From CBDULQ01 sp965368115 (lineage in GTDB: Bacteria; Pseudomonadota; Gammaproteobacteria; SZUA-229): a stretch of 9,026 nt of DNA. Position numbers and translations under genes: made by a program. Shown here piece after piece: positions 1 through 4,855 of this stretch. The DNA lies in contig CBDULQ010000158.1 of NCBI GenBank assembly GCA_965368115.1, positions 1-9,026 of the forward strand, read 5' to 3'. The notes beneath the pieces were generated by a model. It was not told the DNA's origin and did not search any database. It saw only the letters and a program-made list of their open reading frames with translations. Position 1 is the stretch's first letter, and every line of letters starts with the position of its first letter.

Positions 1-1
1 A

Positions 2-433
2 TGGTTGCAGGACATCTCGACCACATTGTCACCTGGCCAGCCGGTGTATGTGATACTGTATGCGTCAGCCATTATATTTTTCTGCTTCTTCTACACGGCG
101 TTGGTGTTCAACTCCCGGGAGACTGCAGATAACCTGAAGAAATCCGGTGCATTTATCCCCGGAATTCGCCCAGGCGAGCAAACTGCCAAGTATATTGACG
201 GTGTGATGACCCGGTTGACCCTGGTTGGCGCACTGTATATCACTGCGGTCTGCCTGCTGCCCGAATTCCTGATTCTGTACTGGAATGTGCCTTTTTACTT
301 CGGTGGCACGTCATTGCTGATTATTGTGGTTGTGGTGATGGATTTCATGGCCCAGATGCAGTCGCATATGATGTCCCAGCAGTACGAGGGCTTGATGAAA
401 AAGGCGAATTTCAAGGGTCTGGGCAAGAAATAG
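2..433 (+). CDS. secY: Protein translocase subunit SecY, C-terminal part (5' end outside window)
   Basis: SecY is the channel-forming inner-membrane subunit of the SecYEG translocon, which passes unfolded preproteins driven by SecA and inserts membrane proteins. Only the last 143 residues are here, roughly the last third of a protein of about 440 residues. The reading frame is open from base 2, so the TTG at position 5 is an internal codon and not a start. Three hydrophobic segments are visible and correspond to TM8 (around YASAIIFFCFFYTALVF), TM9 (around LTLVGALYITAVCLLPEF) and TM10 (around GGTSLLIIVVVVMDFMAQ). Between TM8 and TM9 lies the conserved cytosolic loop with NLKKSGAFIPGIRPGEQT, which in E. 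coli contacts SecA and ribosomes. The end KKANFKGLGKK is the usual basic tail. It is the penultimate gene of the spc operon, with rpmJ 34 nt downstream. Confidence 0.98.
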   Translation, partial: WLQDISTTLSPGQPVYVILYASAIIFFCFFYTALVFNSRETADNLKKSGAFIPGIRPGEQTAKYIDGVMTRLTLVGALYITAVCLLPEFLILYWNVPFYFGGTSLLIIVVVVMDFMAQMQSHMMSQQYEGLMKKANFKGLGKK

Positions 434-467
434 GCCCGGATTCGGATATTTTTAAGCGAGAGCAGTC

Positions 468-581
468 ATGAAAGTTCGTGCATCAGTAAAGAAAATCTGC
501 AGAAACTGTAAGATTATCAAGAGAAACGGCGTTGTCCGGGTGATCTGTACCGATCCCCGCCATAAGCAGCGTCAAGGTTGA
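468..581 (+). CDS. rpmJ: 50S ribosomal protein L36 (bL36)
   Basis: A 37-residue protein beginning MKVRASVKKICRNCK and ending HKQRQG. L36 is the smallest large-subunit protein and binds 23S rRNA. Cys11, Cys14, Cys27 and His32 form the zinc-ribbon ligand set, so this is the zinc-binding (C+) paralogue and not the zinc-independent form made under zinc starvation. It is one residue shorter than E. coli L36, which has an extra residue just after the third cysteine. The ATG is preceded by a GAGAG stretch about 6 nt upstream. It follows secY at 34 nt and closes the spc operon, as in other gammaproteobacteria. The identification is secure despite the small size because nearly every residue fits the family. 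Confidence 0.96.
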   Translation: MKVRASVKKICRNCKIIKRNGVVRVICTDPRHKQRQG

Positions 582-639
582 TTTGACAGCGTTAAATCGT
601 TAAAATGCCGCGCTTTGCGCGATTCTGGAGACAGATTGA
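582..639 (+). promoter_or_regulatory. Alpha-operon leader upstream of rpsM, with small hairpin
   Basis: This is the 58-nt spacer between rpmJ and rpsM. In E. coli the equivalent stretch plus the first rpsM codons fold into a pseudoknot bound by S4, which represses the operon. Here a 5-bp stem CGCGC/GCGCG (609-613 with 617-621, loop TTT) sits six bases before the GGAG ribosome binding site at 627-630. An alternative pairing, AATCG 595-599 with CGATT 620-624, would compete with it. A perfect TTGACA at 583-588 is present, but the only good -10 (TAAAAT, 601-606) is 12 nt away, too close for a sigma-70 promoter. S4 control through this leader is an inference; the leader looks shorter than in E. 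coli. Confidence 0.35.
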
Positions 640-996
640 ATGGCCCGTATTGCAGGTATTAACGTACCGGATCAGAAGCATGCCGTTATAGGTCTGACCT
701 ATATCTACGGTATCGGCCGTACCCGGGCACAAGGTATTTGTGCCGCAGCAGGTATCGAGCCCACTACCAAGATCCGCGAGTTAAGTGAAGAACAACTGGA
801 GACTTTACGTACTGAAGTCGGCAAGTTCACCGTTGAAGGTGACCTGCGTCGTGAAGTGTCCATGAGTATCAAGCGTTTGATGGATCTGGGTTGCTACCGT
901 GGTATCCGCCATCGTCGTAGTCTGCCTCTGCGCGGACAACGTACCCGCACAAACGCGCGTACACGTAAGGGCCCGCGTCGCCCGATACGTAAATAA
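640..996 (+). CDS. rpsM: 30S ribosomal protein S13 (uS13)
   Basis: S13 sits in the head of the small subunit, contacts the P-site tRNA and forms intersubunit bridges with the large subunit. The 118-residue product matches the usual length. It starts MARIAGINVPDQKHAVIGLTY, carries the helix-two-turn-helix core GIGRTRAQGIC, the highly conserved DLGCYRGIRHRRSLPLRGQRT, and ends in the basic tail NARTRKGPRRPIRK that reaches the tRNA. The start is set by the conserved N-terminus and by GGAG at 627-630, nine bases upstream. It is the first gene of the alpha operon and follows rpmJ by 58 nt. Confidence 0.98.
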   Translation: MARIAGINVPDQKHAVIGLTYIYGIGRTRAQGICAAAGIEPTTKIRELSEEQLETLRTEVGKFTVEGDLRREVSMSIKRLMDLGCYRGIRHRRSLPLRGQRTRTNARTRKGPRRPIRK

Positions 997-997
997 T

Positions 998-1017
998 CGA
1001 CCGTAAATAGACGGTCG
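998..1017 (+). other. 7-bp perfect hairpin between rpsM and rpsK
   Basis: Immediately after the rpsM stop codon, CGACCGT (998-1004) pairs perfectly with ACGGTCG (1011-1017) around a six-base loop. There is no T-run behind it, so it is not an intrinsic terminator. A second, weaker hairpin, TCGT 1015-1018 with ACGA 1025-1028, shares bases 1015-1017, so the two cannot form together. A role in mRNA stability or translational coupling is possible but not shown. Confidence 0.45.
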
Positions 1018-1049
1018 TATTAAGACGATTTCTCAGGATAAATTGAGTT

Positions 1050-1439
1050 ATGGCTAAACCAGCAGCATCTTCTAAGAAGAAAGTTAAACGTTCGGTAACC
1101 GACGGCGTTGCGCATATCTATGCATCGTTCAACAACACCATCGTGACCATTTCGGATCGCCAGGGCAACACCCTGTCATGGGCGACTGCCGGTGGTTCAG
1201 GTTTTCGCGGTTCCCGTAAGAGCACGCCGTTTGCAGCCCAGGTTGCGGCAGAGCGCGCAGGCACCCGTGCCAAAGATTATGGTGTGAAAAACCTGGAAGT
1301 AATGGTTAAGGGTCCAGGTCCCGGTCGTGAGTCTGCGGTTCGCGCATTAAATAACGCAGGTTTCAAGATCACCAACATCAGTGATGTAACCCCTATTCCA
1401 CATAACGGTTGTCGCCCTCCCAAGCGACGCCGCGTGTAA
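1050..1439 (+). CDS. rpsK: 30S ribosomal protein S11 (uS11)
   Basis: S11 is a platform protein of the small subunit near the E site and the Shine-Dalgarno/anti-Shine-Dalgarno helix. The 129-residue product has the family length. After a short basic N-terminal extension (KKKVKRSV) come the conserved blocks GVAHIYASFNNTIVTISD, LSWATAGGSGFRGSRKSTPFA, VMVKGPGPGRESAVRAL and the C-terminal DVTPIPHNGCRPPKRRRV. An AGGA (1035-1038) lies 11 nt before the ATG. The spacer from rpsM is 53 nt and contains a hairpin; rpsD follows after 15 nt, consistent with one transcript. Confidence 0.98.
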   Translation: MAKPAASSKKKVKRSVTDGVAHIYASFNNTIVTISDRQGNTLSWATAGGSGFRGSRKSTPFAAQVAAERAGTRAKDYGVKNLEVMVKGPGPGRESAVRALNNAGFKITNISDVTPIPHNGCRPPKRRRV

Positions 1440-1454
1440 TACCGGAGTATTATT

Positions 1455-2075
1455 GTGGCTCGATATATTGGTCCAAAATGCAAATTAAGTCGTCGCGAAG
1501 GCGTCGATCTTGAGCTGAAATCCGGCCTGCGTGCCCTGGATACCAAGTGCAAGCTGGAAACTGCACCTGGCCAGCACGGCGCTCGTCGCGGTCGTCTGAG
1601 TGATTACGGTCTGCAGCTGCGTGAAAAGCAGAAACTGCGTCGTATCTACGGCGTGCTGGAGCGTCAGTTCAGTAACTATTACAAACAGGCCGCCGGCACC
1701 AAAGGCTCTACAGGTGAGAACCTGCTGCAGCTGCTGGAACGTCGTCTGGATAACGTGGTTTATCGCAGTGGCTTTGGCTCTACCCGTGCCGAAGCACGTC
1801 AGCTGGTTAGCCACAAGGCGATCCTGGTGAATGATCAGGTTGTTAACATCCCGTCATTCCTGGTCAGCCCGGAAGACAAGATTTCGATTCGCGAAAAAGC
1901 GAAGAAGCAGACCCGTATCGCCGATTCAATGAATCTGGCTAAACAGCGCGGTATTGCTGACTGGATCAGTCTGGATGAAGGCAAGATGGAAGCCACTTTT
2001 AAATCTATACCGGAGCGTAGTGATCTGCCAGCAGATATCAACGAATCACTGGTTGTAGAATTGTACTCTAAGTAA
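1455..2075 (+). CDS. rpsD: 30S ribosomal protein S4 (uS4), probable alpha-operon autoregulator
   Basis: S4 nucleates assembly of the small-subunit body by binding the 5' domain of 16S rRNA and lines the mRNA entry channel. The product is 206 residues, the same length as E. coli S4. It has the N-terminal block MARYIGPKCKLSRREG, the conserved APGQHGARRGRLSDYGLQLREKQKLRRIYGVLE given here in part, the S4 RNA-binding domain (about residues 95-155, with RLDNVVYRSGF and QLVSHKAILVNDQVVNIPSF) and the terminal ADINESLVVELYSK. The start is GTG at 1455, fixed by the conserved N-terminus and by GGAG at 1444-1447 with a 7-nt spacer. In E. coli S4 represses translation of the alpha operon; that role is inferred here from family and position. 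Confidence 0.98.
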   Translation: MARYIGPKCKLSRREGVDLELKSGLRALDTKCKLETAPGQHGARRGRLSDYGLQLREKQKLRRIYGVLERQFSNYYKQAAGTKGSTGENLLQLLERRLDNVVYRSGFGSTRAEARQLVSHKAILVNDQVVNIPSFLVSPEDKISIREKAKKQTRIADSMNLAKQRGIADWISLDEGKMEATFKSIPERSDLPADINESLVVELYSK

Positions 2076-2090
2076 AGGATACCTTTGCGA

Positions 2091-3083
2091 ATGTCAGGCA
2101 CATCAGACGAATTACTTACACCCCGCAATATCGACGTACACGCGTATACCGCCAATCATGCCAAGGTTACTCTGGAGCCTCTTGAGCGTGGTTTTGGCCA
2201 CACACTGGGTAATGCGCTGCGTCGAATCCTGCTGTCATCCATCGAGGGTGCAGCCATCGTAGAAGCTGAGATCGAAGGCGTACTGCACGAATACAGCTCA
2301 ATCGAAGGTGTACAGGAAGATGTTCTGGAAATCCTGCTTAACCTGAAGGGCGTTGCCATTCAGATGACCAGTCGGGATGACGCCACCCTGAGCCTGAAGA
2401 AGAAAGGTCCGGGACCGGTAACCGCCGGCGATATCAGTGTCGACCACGATGTGGAAATTGTTAATCCGGATCACGTTATTGCCCATATTACCGGCAATGT
2501 CGAACTGAACATGAGCCTGAAAGTAGCCAAGGGTCGTGGTTATCAGCCAGCTTCAGTGCGTAAGTCGGAGGCTGACAGCGCCAACATCGGTGGCCTGAGC
2601 ATCGATGCTTCTTTCAGCCCGATCCGTCGTGTTGCTTATAACGTAGAAAGTGCTCGCGTAGAACAGCGCACTAACCTGGACAAGCTGATCCTGGACATCG
2701 AAACCAACGGTACCGTCGATCCGGAAGAAACTATCCGTACCGCGGCGACCATTCTGCAGCAGCAGTTGTCTGCTTTCGTCAACCTGCAGAGCATCGAAGA
2801 AGCCGAAGCGGAATCCGAAGAAGCGGAAATCGATCCGATTCTGCTGCGTCCGGTGGACGATCTGGAGCTGACCGTACGTTCAGCCAACTGTCTGAAAGCG
2901 GAAAACATTTATTATATTGGTGATCTGATTCAGCGCACCGAAGTCGAGCTGCTGAAAACACCAAACCTGGGTAAGAAGTCTCTGACCGAGATCAAGGACG
3001 TGCTGGCCTCCCATGGCCTGTCACTGGGTGTACGCCTGGAAAACTGGCCGCCCGCATCGATCCGGGACAAAGAAGCAAGTTAA
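2091..3083 (+). CDS. rpoA: DNA-directed RNA polymerase subunit alpha
   Basis: Alpha dimerises to begin RNA polymerase assembly, and its C-terminal domain binds UP elements and activators. I choose the ATG at 2091 (330 residues; E. coli has 329) over the in-frame TTG at 2085, because it aligns with the E. coli N-terminus and keeps an 11-nt spacing from AAAGGA (2074-2079), which overlaps the rpsD stop. The N-terminal domain carries VTLEPLERGFGHTLGNALRR with the assembly residue Arg45. The linker (about 233-248) is strongly acidic (EEAEAESEEAE). The C-terminal domain has the DNA-binding TVRSANCLKAE with Arg263, equivalent to E. coli Arg265, and the helix-hairpin-helix segment TPNLGKKSLTEIKDVL. 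It lies in its normal place between rpsD and rplQ. Confidence 0.98.
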   Translation: MSGTSDELLTPRNIDVHAYTANHAKVTLEPLERGFGHTLGNALRRILLSSIEGAAIVEAEIEGVLHEYSSIEGVQEDVLEILLNLKGVAIQMTSRDDATLSLKKKGPGPVTAGDISVDHDVEIVNPDHVIAHITGNVELNMSLKVAKGRGYQPASVRKSEADSANIGGLSIDASFSPIRRVAYNVESARVEQRTNLDKLILDIETNGTVDPEETIRTAATILQQQLSAFVNLQSIEEAEAESEEAEIDPILLRPVDDLELTVRSANCLKAENIYYIGDLIQRTEVELLKTPNLGKKSLTEIKDVLASHGLSLGVRLENWPPASIRDKEAS

Positions 3084-3125
3084 TCGCATCGTAGCCGAGT
3101 GCTGCGTTAATTAAGGTAAACGAAC

Positions 3126-3515
3126 ATGCGTCATCGTAAATCAGGCCGTCAGTTAAATCGCAACAGTAGCCATCGTCAGGCAATGTTCCAGAACATGGCC
3201 AATTCACTGTTCCGTCACGAAGTCATCAAGACCACCTTGCCCAAGGCCAAGGAGCTGCGTCGTGTTGCTGAACCGCTGATCACCCTGGCCAAGGAAGACA
3301 GCGTTTCCAAGCGTCGTCTGGCATTCGCCCGCCTGCGCGACAAGGAAATGGTCGGTAAGCTGTTTGCCGAACTGGGGCCGCGTTACAAGAACCGTCCTGG
3401 CGGCTACCTGCGTATCATGAAGTGCGGTTTCCGTGCCGGTGATGCTGCGCCCATGGCTTATGTGGAACTGGTCGATCGTCCGGAGCCCAGCAGCGAAGCT
3501 GTTGACGCCGAATAA
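3126..3515 (+). CDS. rplQ: 50S ribosomal protein L17 (bL17)
   Basis: L17 is a bacterial large-subunit protein near the exit-tunnel side of 23S rRNA. The 129-residue product starts MRHRKSGRQLNRNSSHRQAM, continues with the conserved NMANSLFRHEVIKTTLPKAKELRRVAEPLITLAK given here in part, and contains the typical GPRYKNRPGGYLRIMK and AYVELVDR. It is two residues longer than E. coli L17 and ends in a short acidic tail (SSEAVDAE). The ATG at 3126 has AAGG at 3113-3116 nine bases before it. It is the last gene of the alpha operon, 42 nt after rpoA, and is followed 23 nt later by the terminator stem. Confidence 0.98.
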   Translation: MRHRKSGRQLNRNSSHRQAMFQNMANSLFRHEVIKTTLPKAKELRRVAEPLITLAKEDSVSKRRLAFARLRDKEMVGKLFAELGPRYKNRPGGYLRIMKCGFRAGDAAPMAYVELVDRPEPSSEAVDAE

Positions 3516-3538
3516 ATCGAGCTCACAAAGAAACACTG

Positions 3539-3566
3539 AAAAAGCCGGCTTAATGCCGGCTTTTTT
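3539..3566. terminator. Bidirectional intrinsic terminator between convergent operons
   Basis: GCCGGC at 3544-3549 pairs with GCCGGC at 3555-3560 around the loop TTAAT. The flanking A-run (3539-3543) and T-run (3561-3566) extend the stem to 11 bp. On the plus strand the stem is followed by six T, and on the minus strand by TTTTT, so it can stop both rplQ transcripts and the converging minus-strand transcript. The stop codon of the minus-strand gene (3565-3567) lies inside the T-run. Confidence 0.9.
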
Positions 3567-4236
3567 ATTGGCTTCGAGTCTGTAAGTCGATATCGATCAG
3601 CAAGCGGCCTTCGAACCAGGTATCGATATCGAGACGGTTATCCTGAATTCTCGGTTCGAAGCCGGGCTGGGTCCGGGGCGAAATGTGGTCCACCCTGAGA
3701 AGCTGTGGAGGATAATGAATCTGCAGGCTGATTCGGAACGGATAGTAACCGTCGAGGAATTTTCGATGATAGGGGCCGGTGGAAATACGGTAGCGCCCGT
3801 TGCCCAGTGATTTGAGGTTGGCCACTTCAGCGCGAATACACAGTTCCGCATGCTCACCTACATCTTCCAGGTTGACGGTCTGGCGGTCGACATGGGCGCT
3901 GCCGATATGTGCGGTGCGGGTGACGGTCAGGTTTCTCAGTTTCCGGTAGGAATACACCACTGTAGTACGCCCCACGGGATCAAGCTGACGATAGCACTGG
4001 CGCAGTTCCACCCAGCCGTTGTTGAGGCTGGCCGGGGAAATGAACAGCTCACTGTTGGAATGCAGCACCCGACGATCGCTGATCGGTTGCAGAAAAGTGA
4101 GCTGGCCCTCGTTGACCTGGCGTGCGTCCGGTTGCTCACTATCGTCGTTGAGCCAGTCCAGCGCCTGTTGCGAAAATTCAGCCTGCGCTGTCAGCGGCAG
4201 GCTGAGCAGGATTACCAGTAGTCGACCAACATACAT
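3565..4236 (-). CDS. Predicted periplasmic protein of unknown function
   Basis: A 223-residue protein that I do not recognise. It begins with a clear signal peptide: Arg5, a hydrophobic core LLVILLSLPL, and a likely cleavage after Ala19 (TAQA|EF). The mature part has about 204 residues, no further membrane segment, many alternating hydrophobic residues suggesting beta structure (VVYSYRKLRNLTVTRT, FRISLQIHYP, LDIDTWFEGRLLIDIDL), and exactly two cysteines, Cys81 and Cys133, which could form a disulfide. No catalytic motif stands out. The only Met near the N-terminus is the chosen start; its ribosome binding site is weak (AGG about 10 nt upstream). The gene lies 10 nt behind a lipoprotein gene on the same strand, so translational coupling is likely, and it ends inside the shared terminator. 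A role at the cell envelope with the lipoprotein is inference. Confidence 0.8.
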   Translation of the reverse strand: MYVGRLLVILLSLPLTAQAEFSQQALDWLNDDSEQPDARQVNEGQLTFLQPISDRRVLHSNSELFISPASLNNGWVELRQCYRQLDPVGRTTVVYSYRKLRNLTVTRTAHIGSAHVDRQTVNLEDVGEHAELCIRAEVANLKSLGNGRYRISTGPYHRKFLDGYYPFRISLQIHYPPQLLRVDHISPRTQPGFEPRIQDNRLDIDTWFEGRLLIDIDLQTRSQ

Positions 4237-4246
4237 TGGGCCGAGC

Positions 4247-4771
4247 CTATTGGGTGATCTCCAGGCTGAACACCTGGCCCATGGTATCGCTGATCTGATT
4301 CTTGCTCAGGTGTTCGTCCATATTGTCATCGGTCCAGTAGAGGCAGGTCATCCGGTACACATCCGGCTGTTTTTCCGACTGCAGATACATGACCGTCGCG
4401 TAACCGATCAGGCGGGCGTAGTCATTGCTCACCAGGCTGGCGTACATCACCGAGCGTGAAGAAAAGCGAAATTCCTTGGAGAGCTTGGTGATGTGGAAAT
4501 GATCCGGCTGGATGACCCGCTCTTCATCCTTAAGCGTGCGCACTTCGAATTCACACCAGGGGTAGTACTGGTCGATCTGGTTTCGCTCAGTCACCATTTT
4601 GCCGTACTGGATCAGCGCACGAGCCTGTCCGGCAGGAATGGTAATGTCCTGATTGAGTATCAATGAAGAACCCACCGGGATCTTGTAGTAGGGCGAATCG
4701 TATTTGTGGATCTCAGGCTGGGCGCAGGCGCTCAGCAGCAGTATCGGGGCTAACAGGGCGAGGGTTTTCAT
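4247..4771 (-). CDS. Predicted lipoprotein of unknown function
   Basis: With the ATG at 4771 the product is 174 residues and opens with a compact lipoprotein signal, MKTLALLAPILLLSAC, whose lipobox LSAC puts the lipidated cysteine at 16. Ala at +2 predicts transfer to the outer membrane by the Lol system. The start is supported by GGAG seven bases upstream; in-frame alternatives at 4798 (ATG) and 4822 (GTG) would add a polar N-extension and lack a good ribosome binding site. The mature part has two more cysteines, Cys73 (PWCEFEVRTL) and Cys143 (RMTCLYW), suggesting a disulfide. A repeat-free, probably beta-rich domain runs through VGSSLILNQDITIPAGQARA. I cannot assign a named family. It starts 84 nt after uvrA and precedes the periplasmic-protein gene by 10 nt, so all three may share a transcript. 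Confidence 0.82.
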   Translation of the reverse strand: MKTLALLAPILLLSACAQPEIHKYDSPYYKIPVGSSLILNQDITIPAGQARALIQYGKMVTERNQIDQYYPWCEFEVRTLKDEERVIQPDHFHITKLSKEFRFSSRSVMYASLVSNDYARLIGYATVMYLQSEKQPDVYRMTCLYWTDDNMDEHLSKNQISDTMGQVFSLEITQ

Positions 4772-4823
4772 TCCGAAACTCCATTTTGGGGTTTTCATCG
4801 ACACTTTGACCGCTACAGTCACA

Positions 4824-4839
4824 GCGGGTTTTACCCCGC
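4824..4839 (-). other. Small hairpin between uvrA and the lipoprotein gene
   Basis: GCGGG at 4824-4828 pairs with CCCGC at 4835-4839 with a short A/T-rich loop, within the 84-nt spacer after uvrA. On the minus strand it is not followed by a T-run, so it is at most a weak terminator or an mRNA 3'-end stabiliser that could lower expression of the two downstream genes relative to uvrA. Confidence 0.3.
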
Positions 4840-4855
4840 CATCAGGAATGTGCTT

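Noticed and set aside
583..606. TTGACA plus TAAAAT as an rpsM promoter
   Set aside because: The -35 is perfect but the spacing is only 12 nt, outside the 15-19 range for sigma-70; no good -10 is found at 16-18 nt.
2085..2090. TTG start for rpoA two codons upstream
   Set aside because: Only 5 nt from the SD and adds two residues not in the family; the ATG at 2091 fits spacing and alignment better.
4772..4822. Longer lipoprotein start at GTG 4822 or ATG 4798
   Set aside because: Either would put a polar stretch before the lipoprotein signal and lacks a good SD; ATG 4771 has GGAG seven bases upstream and a standard 16-residue signal.
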